DNA from: Desulfobacterium sp.
GTDB taxonomy: Bacteria; Desulfobacterota; Desulfobacteria; Desulfobacterales; Desulfobacteraceae
Assembly (NCBI GenBank): GCA_030145245.1
Contig: JAQYWC010000008.1
Span: 1 to 64,000, forward strand
Length of the DNA: 64,000 nt
Direction: 5' to 3'
Shown here one piece after another: positions 28,992 through 38,016 of this stretch; positions within the stretch are counted from its first letter, which is position 1, and the number at the start of each line of letters is the position of its first letter. The translations under genes were made by a program, and so were the position numbers. The notes beneath the pieces are model-generated. The model saw only the letters and a program-made list of their open reading frames with translations, searched no databases and was not told the DNA's origin.

Positions 28992-30402
28992 GGAGGATGT
29001 CATCAAAGGGTTTGTAATCGCAGGCACAGGCAGCGGCAGCGGGAAAACCACCCTTTCCCTTGCCGTGATGGCCTATCTGGAACAGCAGGGACTCAAGGTC
29101 GCCCCGTTTAAAGTGGGGCCGGATTTCATCGATCCCGGCCATCACCGGGCCTTGACCGGGCGCAACTCCAGGAATCTGGACTCCTGGATGCTCTCAAAAG
29201 ACTATAATCAAAAGGTGTTTGCTAGGGGCGCAGATGGGGCGGACATGGCTGTGGTGGAAGGGGTGATGGGCCTGTTCGACGGCTACAGCGGGGTCAGTGA
29301 GGCCGGCTCCACGGCCCAGATGGCCAAATGGCTGGGACTGCCCGTGATCCTGGTGGTGGATGCCAGGAGCATGGCCAGGAGCGCTGCCGCCATTGTCCAG
29401 GGGTTTGAGAATTTTGATCCGGACCTGAACTTTGCCGGGGTGATCTTCAGCAAAACCGGCAGCCCCCGCCACTACGCGTATTTAAAGGAGGCGGTGGAGG
29501 CGACCTGCAAAATGCCCTGCCTCGGGCATATGCCGAGGAACGGGAAGATCGTGATGCCCGAACGCCACCTGGGCCTTGTCACTTCGGACGAGCACGGGAT
29601 TGCGCCGGATGTGGTGTCGGAACTTATCTCCATGGTGGACCTCCATACCGATATTGGAAAGCTTGCCGCCACCCTTCCCGACCTTGGTAGCCTTCCCGGC
29701 AAGGGGGGGGAGATCCCCGTGGCATCCACCGATGGGAAAGGGGTGAGGATCGCCGTTGCCCGGGACCGGGCCTTCTGTTTCTACTATCCGGAAAATCTTG
29801 AGGCCCTGGAAGCTGCCGGCGCTGAGATCGTGCAGTTCTCTCCATTGGAAGACCGGGCCCTGCCGGAGAATATCCACGGCATCTACTTTGGGGGCGGGTA
29901 TCCGGAGCTGTTTGCTAAACAGCTGTCGGACAATCAGGCCCTGCTCCGGCAGATCCGGCAAAAAAGCCTTGACGCCATGCCCATCTACGGCGAGTGCGGG
30001 GGCTTCATGTATCTTTGCAACACCTTAACCGGCATGGATTCAACGGAATCCTATAACATGGCCGGCTGCTTTCCCTTTTCCGTGTCCATGTCAAAAAGGT
30101 TGCGATCCCTGGGCTACCGGGAGATCTCCCTTGGCGAGGATACCCTGGTGGGAAAAAAGGGGGAGATCCTCAGGGGCCATGAGTTCCACTACTCCTCCCT
30201 GGATGGGGAAAGCGTGGATCCTGGGATCAAGACCGTCTATGGGGTATCCCTCAGGGACGGCACCCGGACAGCCACGGCAGGCTTCCAGGTGGAAAACACC
30301 CTGGGCAGCTATCTTCATATCCACTTTGGCAGCCTTGGAACCGCAGCCGGAAGGTTTGTGGACCAATGTGCAGGTTTCAGGGACAGGGGGGCCAGGCCAT
30401 GA
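28966..30402 (+). CDS. cbiA: Cobyrinate a,c-diamide synthase
   Basis: CbiA amidates the a and c side chains of cobyrinate using glutamine and ATP. The N-terminal dethiobiotin-synthetase-like domain has the P-loop GTGSGSGKTT, KVGPDFIDPGHH, and VVEGVMGLFDGY. The C-terminal glutamine amidotransferase domain has the nucleophile in YGECGGFMYL and the His of GSYLHIHFGS. Homology begins with IKGFVIAGTGSG. No ATG, GTG or TTG lies at the expected place. The nearest usual in-frame start is TTG 28966, inside cbiC and without a ribosome site. GGGAGG (28991-28996) is ideally placed for ATC at 29002. The true start is therefore unsure. The stop overlaps the cbiD ATG (ATGA). Confidence 0.9.
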   Translation: MPSWRPSNREDVIKGFVIAGTGSGSGKTTLSLAVMAYLEQQGLKVAPFKVGPDFIDPGHHRALTGRNSRNLDSWMLSKDYNQKVFARGADGADMAVVEGVMGLFDGYSGVSEAGSTAQMAKWLGLPVILVVDARSMARSAAAIVQGFENFDPDLNFAGVIFSKTGSPRHYAYLKEAVEATCKMPCLGHMPRNGKIVMPERHLGLVTSDEHGIAPDVVSELISMVDLHTDIGKLAATLPDLGSLPGKGGEIPVASTDGKGVRIAVARDRAFCFYYPENLEALEAAGAEIVQFSPLEDRALPENIHGIYFGGGYPELFAKQLSDNQALLRQIRQKSLDAMPIYGECGGFMYLCNTLTGMDSTESYNMAGCFPFSVSMSKRLRSLGYREISLGEDTLVGKKGEILRGHEFHYSSLDGESVDPGIKTVYGVSLRDGTRTATAGFQVENTLGSYLHIHFGSLGTAAGRFVDQCAGFRDRGARP

Positions 30403-31520
30403 CACAGAAAGAGTTGAGACCCGGTTTCACCACCGGAGCTGCCGCCGCCGCTGCCACCAAGGCCGCCCTCTTTTTACTGCTCTCGGGAAAATCCCAAGAC
30501 AGGGTCAATATTCGGTTTCTGACCAACGAGACCTGCGTCATTCAAATCAACCGGAGTAACCTGAGTAAAAACCTTTCCGCCGTGTTGGCTGAAAGCTTTG
30601 TGATCAAGGATGCCGGCGATGATCCAGATGTCACCCATCGGGCCGAGATCGGGGCCCGGGTGTCCATCTCGGAAAAAAAGGGGACCGGGACTGTCACCCT
30701 CCTGGGGGGCCGGGGGGTGGGGGTTGTCACCAAACCTGGCCTGGAGGTTGAGGTGGGACGGCCCGCCATCAATTGCGGGCCCGAGGAGATGATCCGGGAG
30801 GCGGTCAGGGACGTGCTGGTGGAATTCGACCGGTGTGACAGGGATGTGAACGTGGAGATCGTGGTGCCCAAGGGAGAGGAGCTTGCAGAAAAAACCCTGA
30901 ACGCCCGGCTGGGCATCCAGGGCGGCATCTCCATTCTGGGCACCACCGGCATTGTCAGACCCATGTCCCATGACGCCTACATCGCCACCATCCGTTCGGG
31001 GATCAGTGTTGCCCAGGCCATGGATGCCAAACGTCTTGTTTTTACCACGGGCAGGCGGAGCGAGCGGTTTGCCATGGGGCTCTTTCCGGACGATTCAGAG
31101 GAGGCCTTTATCCAGACCGGGGATTTTTTCAAGGCATCCCTTGAAGCGGCCGGGGCGGCCACGGGGATCGACCAGGTGATCATCACGGTCTTTTTCGGGA
31201 AAGCCGTGAAGATGGCCATGGGGTTCCCCCACACCCATGCCGCCAAATCGGAACTCACCATGAAAAAGCTATCCCTATGGGCCCGGGAGGTTACCGGGGA
31301 TGAAACCCTGGTTGCGAACATTGCCGGATCCAACACGGCCCGCCACGCCTTTACTTATATCCATCCCCTTCACCCGGATCTCATCCTGCGGGTGGGGGAG
31401 GAGATCAAGGCGTCCGCCTTGGGGTTCTGCCACAACCGGGTGGCGATCCGGGCCATCATCTTCGATTTTGAGGGCCGGGTGGTGTTTGATTCCGATCCTT
31501 GCCGGAAGGGGACACCATGA
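30399..31520 (+). CDS. cbiD: Cobalt-precorrin-5B C1-methyltransferase
   Basis: CbiD methylates C1 during anaerobic corrin ring contraction. The 373-residue product shows the family start LRPGFTTGAAAAAATKAA, GGRGVGVVTKPGL, TLNARLGIQGGISILGTTGI, and HTHAAKSELTMKKLS. The start ATG overlaps the cbiA stop by four bases (ATGA), and its own stop overlaps the nth start in the same way. The upstream part of the open frame is the end of cbiA in another frame. Other corrin genes are not in this window. Confidence 0.94.
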   Translation: MTQKELRPGFTTGAAAAAATKAALFLLLSGKSQDRVNIRFLTNETCVIQINRSNLSKNLSAVLAESFVIKDAGDDPDVTHRAEIGARVSISEKKGTGTVTLLGGRGVGVVTKPGLEVEVGRPAINCGPEEMIREAVRDVLVEFDRCDRDVNVEIVVPKGEELAEKTLNARLGIQGGISILGTTGIVRPMSHDAYIATIRSGISVAQAMDAKRLVFTTGRRSERFAMGLFPDDSEEAFIQTGDFFKASLEAAGAATGIDQVIITVFFGKAVKMAMGFPHTHAAKSELTMKKLSLWAREVTGDETLVANIAGSNTARHAFTYIHPLHPDLILRVGEEIKASALGFCHNRVAIRAIIFDFEGRVVFDSDPCRKGTP

Positions 31521-32176
31521 CCGTGGATATTGCCCATTTCATTGGGGTTCTGGAAACCGAGGTGGCCGACTATGAGGTGCCGGTGGTGGATCTCATCGCC
31601 GTCCAGACAGGGGATCCCTACAAGGTCCTGGTGGCCACCATTTTGTCGGCCCGCACCCAGGACCAAACCACGGCCAAGGCCAGTGCCCGGCTTTTTGAAA
31701 GGGCCCCGGACCTTGGCACCCTTTCAACGCTCTCCCGGGAGGAGATCAGCGCCCTGATCTATCCTGTGGGGTTCTACGTTGCCAAGTCCGGCTACCTTGA
31801 ACAGCTGCCCAGGGCCCTTGAACCCTTTGGCGGCAGGGTCCCGGACCATATGGATGCCCTGCTGACCCTGCCCGGCGTCGGTCGGAAGACCGCCAACCTG
31901 GTGATGAGCGCGGCCTTTAACAAGGATGCCATCTGCGTGGACACCCATGTGCACCGGATCATGAACATCTGGGGATATGTGAAGACCAAGTCTCCCCTTG
32001 CGACAGAGATGGCCCTGCGGAAAAAATTGCCCAGATCCCTGTGGCAGACGGTGAATTCCATCCTGGTGGCCTTTGGCCAGGGTACCTGTCGCCCGGTGGG
32101 GCCCCATTGCGATATCTGTGTGCTGGAACCCCTCTGCCCGAAAAAGGGGGTCAAGCCCCGGAGACCGAAACCATGA
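31517..32176 (+). CDS. nth: Endonuclease III (DNA glycosylase/AP lyase)
   Basis: Nth removes oxidised pyrimidines and nicks the strand in base-excision repair. The protein of about 219 residues has the helix-hairpin-helix LPGVGRKTAN with the catalytic lysine and the catalytic aspartate in CVDTHVHR. The C-terminal [4Fe-4S] motif Cx6Cx2Cx5C is seen as CRPVGPHCDICVLEPLC. ATG 31517 overlaps the cbiD stop (ATGA) and has GGAAGG upstream; TTG 31499 is less likely. A repair gene at the end of a cobalamin operon has no obvious functional link. Confidence 0.94.
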   Translation: MTVDIAHFIGVLETEVADYEVPVVDLIAVQTGDPYKVLVATILSARTQDQTTAKASARLFERAPDLGTLSTLSREEISALIYPVGFYVAKSGYLEQLPRALEPFGGRVPDHMDALLTLPGVGRKTANLVMSAAFNKDAICVDTHVHRIMNIWGYVKTKSPLATEMALRKKLPRSLWQTVNSILVAFGQGTCRPVGPHCDICVLEPLCPKKGVKPRRPKP

Positions 32177-32323
32177 CCCCCTCCGTTGATTTTACTTGAT
32201 TTTATCGCGGCTCTTGTTTACTGTCAGTAAAATTTATCGGTTCTGTCGAATGGCGACAGGGCCGTGATGTTGATATCCCGGCTGAATAACGGTGGTTTAT
32301 GGAGTGGGTTGTCGTTTTGAGCG

Positions 32324-34492
32324 ATGCTTGAGAAAAGGGTGACACCTTGGGATGACCAAGGAGCTTTTGATTCAGCAGATCCTGAAGAAAGCCCCTGTAG
32401 AACCGTTGCGTCCAAGATCTGCCTGCCTGTTTTACTGCTCGTTTTACTCCTGTTTTCCCCCCTGACCGCCATGGCTGAATCCCCGGTGGAGTATCTTTCC
32501 GAAATGTCCCTGGAAGCGCTCATGGCTCTGCCTGTCAACTCCATGGGATTTTTTGACGTTCCCGCGGACCAGGTCCCGGGATCCATCTGGATACTGGATG
32601 AAGATATGCTGTCAACGGTTCCCGGGGTGAACCTCAAGGATATCCTCCAGCTGGCCGTCCCAGGGGTGCAGGTGAGCAATCACAGCTTCCTGGGTTCCCT
32701 GTACGCCTCCCGGGGCAGCCCCATGTTTGACAACTCCACCTCCAAGTTCATGTGGGATGGCATGAACATCAATTCGGCCGGCAGTTTAGGCGTGAATGCA
32801 AGCTTGAAATCATCGCTTCTGGGGGATATTGCACGGCTTGAGGTGAGCAACGGTCCCGCCTCCATCATCCATGGGAACGGCGCCATCAACGGGTTTGTCA
32901 ACCAGGTGCCCAAATCCGGGTCAAGCCATCCTGGCCCCTGGGTCAATACGGTGGTGGGGGTTACCGATTCCCTGGTGAAAACCGAAGCGGGTTACGGCCA
33001 TGTTTCCGGGGTGGACAGGGATCTGTATCTCTACGCCGGGGTGGAAGGGGCGGACGGGTTCCATCCGGACCACGATTTCGGCTATGGCGATTCTCCAGCA
33101 GGGGAGCTGCCCGGGGACCTTTCCGTCAAAACCAAGGATACCCTGAATTACAGGGCGTCTTTGAACTGGAATCACAACAACATCCGTGTGGTCGGGTTTG
33201 TCCAGAAGGAGTGGCTCTCTTCGGACAGTTATTCTCCGGGTACTTCAGGGTCCCCTGAGCTCTACTATAAGACCCTGGCGATCCGGCCCGCCATCACCTT
33301 TGCCTTGACCCCCACGGAAAAGCTCTCCATGGATCTGCCCGTGGCTTTTTTCGACCGGGGTTATATTTCCCGTTACAAGCGGAATGGTAATCGGTATACC
33401 ATTCCGTCCATAAAGGTGGCGGACCACGGTAATTCAGACATGCGCATCGAAACCAACTGGGTGCTCAGATCCCTTCGATGGGAGAAGCAGCAGTGGGCCG
33501 CCGGTTTCAGGATCTCCCACGATCACCACAGAAATAATCGCTACTATTTCAGGTCCGATCCGCCCCCATCCACAATCGGAGAGGATATTGACTGGAAAGA
33601 GTTCAGTGTTTTCACCGAAGATATCATTGAGATCACCCCCGGATGGACCGTCACAGCGGGTCTTCGGTTTGACGCCATCCGCTACCAGGTGGATGGGGGC
33701 GCTGGGAAACTGGAAGATATGGCCAGGGATTCGGAAAAGTGGTTTCCCCGCATTGCCACCTCCATTCGTGTCGGGGAAAACGGCATGTTTAAACTCAGTT
33801 TCCAGGAGGGATTCCACTACCCGTCGGCCACGGATTTTTATTCTGACAGCCTGGATCCGGAATTTTTAGAGACCTACGAGATTAATTATCTTCACTCCCT
33901 GCCGGCACTGGGCCTGAAGCTCACCCTGAACGGGTTTTTTAACGTTTACAAAGATGCCCTGATCGCGGAGTCAGGAGGCGTTTCCAGATATAGCTCGGGC
34001 AACCAGCGCAGGGATTTTGGATCCCTTGGCGGCGAAATAGCGGTGGAGTGGAAGGGGCGGGATTCCGCCCGGGCCATGGTCTCCTATGCCTACACAAGGC
34101 CCCATGATCTTAATGACAATGATCTCCAGGTCTATACGGCCAACTCGGATCTCACGGCCTGGCTCTGTTATCCCTCCCATTCCATCAAGGCCCTGGTCAC
34201 AAGGCGCTGGTGCAATGATACCCTCATGACCTCCCTTGGCGCGGAGTACGGCAGTCGGGTTGAGCGGCCCGGTGAAGAGTGGTATGCGAACCGGGATATC
34301 TTTGACAAGGACCGCTTTGCCGTCAGTTTCAAGACCACCTGCGCCCTGTCCGAGCATCTGAGCCTGAGCCTTGTGGTCAACAACATGGTGGACAACAACG
34401 TGCCGGTACCCTCCTTTCTTTACCACCAACCCTGGGAGGGAAATCTCGGCGAGACGGAAACCCGTTACTACCTGGGGCTGACATGGCAATAA
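32324..34492 (+). CDS. TonB-dependent receptor-like outer-membrane protein of a YfiR/kinase operon
   Basis: A 722-residue outer-membrane protein. An unusually long N-terminal region precedes the export helix (CLPVLLLVLLLFSPLTAMA, about 33-51). A plug-like domain follows, with VPGSIWILDEDML, LKDILQLAVPGVQVSNHS, LYASRGSPMFDN and RLEVSNGPASIIHGNGAINGF. A beta-barrel then ends in YYLGLTWQ. The plug matches TonB-receptor families, but it is encoded with a YfiR-like protein and two kinases rather than transport genes. It overlaps the next gene by 10 bases. It may serve as a ligand-sensing surface receptor or feed a ligand to the periplasmic sensor; this is inference. GTG 32339 is an alternative start. 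Confidence 0.85.
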   Translation: MLEKRVTPWDDQGAFDSADPEESPCRTVASKICLPVLLLVLLLFSPLTAMAESPVEYLSEMSLEALMALPVNSMGFFDVPADQVPGSIWILDEDMLSTVPGVNLKDILQLAVPGVQVSNHSFLGSLYASRGSPMFDNSTSKFMWDGMNINSAGSLGVNASLKSSLLGDIARLEVSNGPASIIHGNGAINGFVNQVPKSGSSHPGPWVNTVVGVTDSLVKTEAGYGHVSGVDRDLYLYAGVEGADGFHPDHDFGYGDSPAGELPGDLSVKTKDTLNYRASLNWNHNNIRVVGFVQKEWLSSDSYSPGTSGSPELYYKTLAIRPAITFALTPTEKLSMDLPVAFFDRGYISRYKRNGNRYTIPSIKVADHGNSDMRIETNWVLRSLRWEKQQWAAGFRISHDHHRNNRYYFRSDPPPSTIGEDIDWKEFSVFTEDIIEITPGWTVTAGLRFDAIRYQVDGGAGKLEDMARDSEKWFPRIATSIRVGENGMFKLSFQEGFHYPSATDFYSDSLDPEFLETYEINYLHSLPALGLKLTLNGFFNVYKDALIAESGGVSRYSSGNQRRDFGSLGGEIAVEWKGRDSARAMVSYAYTRPHDLNDNDLQVYTANSDLTAWLCYPSHSIKALVTRRWCNDTLMTSLGAEYGSRVERPGEEWYANRDIFDKDRFAVSFKTTCALSEHLSLSLVVNNMVDNNVPVPSFLYHQPWEGNLGETETRYYLGLTWQ

Positions 34493-35049
34493 CCAGGATC
34501 TGTCGTGTGTTTGTGCTCCTGGCCCTTGTGGTTTGTACCATGGTTGTGCCGGTCACGGCCGGATCTGTCTCCTCCCTTCAGGTGAAGGCGGCCATGCTGA
34601 TCAAGTTCACCGATTTCATCACCTGGCCGGACCAGGCTTTTGAACATTCCCCGGATACCTTTGTCATGGGAATTCTCGGGGACAGGGAGCTTGTGCACCT
34701 GTTGCAGCCGTTGGCGGGAAAAATCATCCAGGGAAGGCGTCTCAGGATCATTGACCTGGACAGGGCCGGGGCGAAGCCGTTGGCCCTTCATATCCTTTAT
34801 GTGGGAACCCCGGGCATCCACCGGTGGAAGGCAACCCTTGGGAAGCTTTACGGCTCCTATCTGCTGACGGTCTCGGACAGCGACCTTTTTATCAGCCAGG
34901 GCGGGATCATGCAGTTTGTGGAAAAGTCCGGCAACCGGCTGGGGTTTGCCGTGAACCGGTCTGCACAGATCAAATCATGGCTCAAGTTCAGCGCCTCTTT
35001 GCTCAGGCTTGCCAGGATGCGCGACCTGAACCCGGGGGAGGCGCCGTGA
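34483..35049 (+). CDS. YfiR-family periplasmic protein (DUF4154)
   Basis: The 188-residue protein has a signal peptide (VFVLLALVVCTMVVPVTAG), followed by the YfiR/DUF4154 pattern: LQVKAAMLIKFTDFITWP, FVMGILGDRELVHLLQPL, ILYVGTPG, LLTVSDSDLFISQGGIMQFV and LGFAVNRSAQIKSWLKFSASLLRLAR. In Pseudomonas, YfiR is a periplasmic protein that holds a membrane signalling enzyme (YfiN) inactive. The next gene here encodes a sensor kinase, so this protein may act on its periplasmic domain. It overlaps the receptor gene by 10 bases and the kinase start by 4 (GTGA). Confidence 0.85.
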   Translation: MAITRICRVFVLLALVVCTMVVPVTAGSVSSLQVKAAMLIKFTDFITWPDQAFEHSPDTFVMGILGDRELVHLLQPLAGKIIQGRRLRIIDLDRAGAKPLALHILYVGTPGIHRWKATLGKLYGSYLLTVSDSDLFISQGGIMQFVEKSGNRLGFAVNRSAQIKSWLKFSASLLRLARMRDLNPGEAP

Positions 35050-36881
35050 ACCTTATCAACAGACTCATACCGGGCCGGTCCATCCAGGCCAAGCTTGCCG
35101 GGGCCATCATTGTTATCACGGCCTCCTGTCTGACCTTTGCCTGCACCACCTTCTGGCTGAACAACCGGCGGATCACCCGGAAAAACTTTGACAAGATCGT
35201 GTCCGGGGTGATGGAGATGATCAGCATCAATTCCATAGCTTCCCTCTATTTTGAGGACAGTGATGCCGCCCGGGAGATCCTGTTGTCGCTCAAGGCCGGG
35301 AGCGACCTGATTGAAGGTGCCGCCCTGTACCAGGCGGACGGTCACCTGTTTGCCACCTATGTACGACCGGAGAACCGGTCAGAGGATCTTTTTTTCCCCG
35401 GGCTTGTCCGGAGCGAGGGCAAGATGGTTGAAAAGAGCCGGGCGATCATCACAAGGGAGGTGAGATTCAAGGGCGCCACGGTGGGGTATCTCCTGTTTCG
35501 CATGGATATGACAGGATACCATCGCCAGCTGGCCTGGTATTCGGTCCAGGCCCTGGTGATCGCCATTCTCTCCGTGCTTCTGGGTATTTTTATCTCCCTT
35601 TACCTGAAGCGTCAGCTCCTCGGGCCTGTGTCCCATCTGGTGGATACGGTGAAACAGATCTCCCGGGAGAAAGAGTTCTCCATCCGGGCCAGGGGCGCCT
35701 CCAATGATGAGATCGGGGATCTCATCAACGGGTTCAACGAGATGATCGGCGAGATCCAGAAACGGGACCATGAACTTGAACGGCAGCGGGTGGGCCTTGA
35801 AGACCAGGTGTCCACACGGACCCGGGACCTTACCGGGGCCAACCGGGAACTCAAGCGCCTCAACCTTGAGCTCTCCCGGGCAAATTCCGCCAAGAGCGAT
35901 TTCCTTTCCCGCATGAGCCATGAGCTGAAGACCCCCCTGAACGGCATCATCGGCTATACAAAGCTGTTGATGAAAGGGGACAGCGATCTTGGCGACATGG
36001 AAACAGAACGGCTTTCGGTGGTCCTTCAATGCGGGGAGCATCTGCTTTTGATGATCAACGATATCCTGGACTTTTCCAAGATTGAAGCCGGTAAGTTCGA
36101 GATCAAAAATATCCCCTTTGATCTGGCTCCCTTTGTCCGCACCACCGCAGAGATGGCCCGGTCAAAGGCCAGGGAAAAAGGGCTTCCCATTGTGATTGAT
36201 ATGGACCAGGGCGTTTCTTCCCGGGTGACCGGGGATTACCAGAGAATACGGCAGGTGTTGTTAAACCTGTTGAGCAATGCCGTGAAGTTCACGGACCAGG
36301 GAAAGATCGTCCTGGGGGTGATGCCCGTGGGGAACCGGATTAGGTTTTCGGTGACAGACACCGGGATTGGCATTCCCGAAAAGGATATGAAGGCTATTTT
36401 CAAGGCGTTTGCCCAGGTGGGATCGGTGTGCCGGAAATCGGAAGGCACGGGCCTGGGACTTGCCATCAGCCTGCATCTGGTGGGATTGATGGACGCCCGC
36501 CTCTGTGTGGAGAGTGTTGTGGGGAAGGGGAGCCGGTTCTGGTTTGATATTGTGCTGCCCCCCCAGGCTCAAGCTCCGCATCTCCTTGCCCCGGATCTGG
36601 TGGCAAGCCCGGGGGACCTCTTCCTTCCCAGCCTGCCGACACCGCCGCCAGGTCCTGTGATGGCCACCCTCAGGGCCCGGACCGACATGGGGGATATCGC
36701 CGGCATCCGGTGCTGGTGCGGGGAGAACATGGAGAACTATCCGGAGTACAGCGCCTTTTTCGCCTTGACGGAGAAACTGGCCAGAGAGTTCAAAATCAAT
36801 GATATCAACAGGTTGATCTCTGTGACAACAGGGACGGCAACGGAGATGGAGCAGCATGAAAACCATATTGGTGGTGGATGA
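35046..36881 (+). CDS. Membrane sensor histidine kinase (HAMP, HisKA, HATPase)
   Basis: A 611-residue kinase. TM1 (AGAIIVITASCLTFACTTF) precedes a periplasmic domain of about 115 residues resembling the CHASE8 type found in YfiN-like partners. TM2 is LVIAILSVLLGIFISLYL. A HAMP domain and a coiled coil follow, then HisKA with the phospho-acceptor in SRMSHELKTPLNG (H292) and a HATPase with NLLSNAVKFT, DTGIGIP and GTGLGLAIS. A tail of about 90 residues has no domain I recognise. GTG 35046 overlaps the YfiR stop (GTGA); the open frame upstream is that gene's shadow. It overlaps the receiver-kinase gene by 26 bases, its probable signalling partner. Confidence 0.9.
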   Translation: MNLINRLIPGRSIQAKLAGAIIVITASCLTFACTTFWLNNRRITRKNFDKIVSGVMEMISINSIASLYFEDSDAAREILLSLKAGSDLIEGAALYQADGHLFATYVRPENRSEDLFFPGLVRSEGKMVEKSRAIITREVRFKGATVGYLLFRMDMTGYHRQLAWYSVQALVIAILSVLLGIFISLYLKRQLLGPVSHLVDTVKQISREKEFSIRARGASNDEIGDLINGFNEMIGEIQKRDHELERQRVGLEDQVSTRTRDLTGANRELKRLNLELSRANSAKSDFLSRMSHELKTPLNGIIGYTKLLMKGDSDLGDMETERLSVVLQCGEHLLLMINDILDFSKIEAGKFEIKNIPFDLAPFVRTTAEMARSKAREKGLPIVIDMDQGVSSRVTGDYQRIRQVLLNLLSNAVKFTDQGKIVLGVMPVGNRIRFSVTDTGIGIPEKDMKAIFKAFAQVGSVCRKSEGTGLGLAISLHLVGLMDARLCVESVVGKGSRFWFDIVLPPQAQAPHLLAPDLVASPGDLFLPSLPTPPPGPVMATLRARTDMGDIAGIRCWCGENMENYPEYSAFFALTEKLAREFKINDINRLISVTTGTATEMEQHENHIGGG

Positions 36882-37941
36882 TAACCCGGCCAACCTCGGC
36901 CTTTTGTTCAATTGCCTTAATGCGGAGGGGTTCAGGACCCTGGTGGCCCAGGACGGTACCAAGGCCGTGGAGATGGCGTCCCGGACCCGGCCGGACCTGA
37001 TTCTTCTGGATGTGATCATGCCGGAGATGGACGGGTTCGAGATCTGTAAGCGGTTGAAGCAGACGGCTGGAACAAGGGAGATCCCGGTGATCTTCATGAC
37101 CGCCCTGGCTGATACCGAGAGCAAGGTGAACGGGTTTGCCTGCGGGGCCCTGGACTATATCAGCAAGCCCTTTCACCAGGAGGAGGTTATCGCCCGGATC
37201 AACACCCATCTCACGGTCCAGGAGCAGAAGAATCACCTGCTCAGGATCAACCGGGAAAAGGAGAAGATCATTACTGTGGTGGCCCATGACCTCAAGGGGC
37301 CGTTCCAGGTGATGTTCTCCTATCTCCAGATGTTGACCGACTCCTACGACCGCTACACCGATGAACGCAGAAAAAAGTATATCCAGCGGATCAGCACCTC
37401 CACCCAGGCATCCTATCGCCTGGTGGAGGCGCTTCTCAACTGGATCATGGCCGGGGACGGCACCCTTGAGTTTTCGCCAAAGGCCTTTTCCGTGAAAGAC
37501 CATGCCGATCTTGCCATCTCCCTTACCCGGAACATGGCCGATGGTAAAGAGATCACCATGGATCTTGCGGCAGATGCGGCGATCCGGGTCTTTGCCGATG
37601 CCAACATGATCGCGGCGGTGCTTCGGAATCTCGTGGCCAATGCCGTGAAATTCACCCCCAGGGGCGGCAGGGTTAGGGTGGGAGCGGATCAAAAGGCGGG
37701 GCGGATCAGAATATGGGTCAAGGACACCGGGGTGGGCATGACCCAAGAACTGATCGAAAATATTCTTACCGGATCCGATTATGAATCCAACCCGGGCACT
37801 GAGCAGGAAACCGGTACAGGGCTTGGGCTTGTGATCTGTAAGGAGTTTGTTGAAAAGAACAACGGCACCCTGGAGATTACCAGCAGGAAGGGAGGGGGCA
37901 GCAGTTTTACCGTGACCCTGCCGTCGGCCCCCCAGGAGTGA
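36856..37941 (+). CDS. Response-regulator receiver fused to histidine kinase
   Basis: A 361-residue cytoplasmic protein. The N-terminal receiver has the acidic pair VVDDN, the phospho-acceptor D52 in LILLDVIMPEMDG, T82 and K104 (SKPF). The kinase part has the acceptor histidine in VVAHDLKGPFQ (H144) and a HATPase with LVANAVKFT, DTGVGM and GTGLGLVICKEF. No DNA-binding or cyclase output is attached. It may receive phosphate from the preceding kinase and pass it on to targets elsewhere. It overlaps the membrane kinase gene by 26 bases and closes the four-gene unit. Confidence 0.9.
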   Translation: MKTILVVDDNPANLGLLFNCLNAEGFRTLVAQDGTKAVEMASRTRPDLILLDVIMPEMDGFEICKRLKQTAGTREIPVIFMTALADTESKVNGFACGALDYISKPFHQEEVIARINTHLTVQEQKNHLLRINREKEKIITVVAHDLKGPFQVMFSYLQMLTDSYDRYTDERRKKYIQRISTSTQASYRLVEALLNWIMAGDGTLEFSPKAFSVKDHADLAISLTRNMADGKEITMDLAADAAIRVFADANMIAAVLRNLVANAVKFTPRGGRVRVGADQKAGRIRIWVKDTGVGMTQELIENILTGSDYESNPGTEQETGTGLGLVICKEFVEKNNGTLEITSRKGGGSSFTVTLPSAPQE

Positions 37942-38016
37942 CTCCTTGCCGCTCCTCGCATATGAATAGGGCCCATTTTTTAATGCAAATAGTTATAGCA
38001 GGACAGGAGGTGTGAC

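Noticed and set aside
32189-32233. Inverted repeat ATTTTACT/AGTAAAAT after nth as a terminator
   Set aside because: The stem is all A-T but for one pair, the loop is 29 bases, and no T-run follows.
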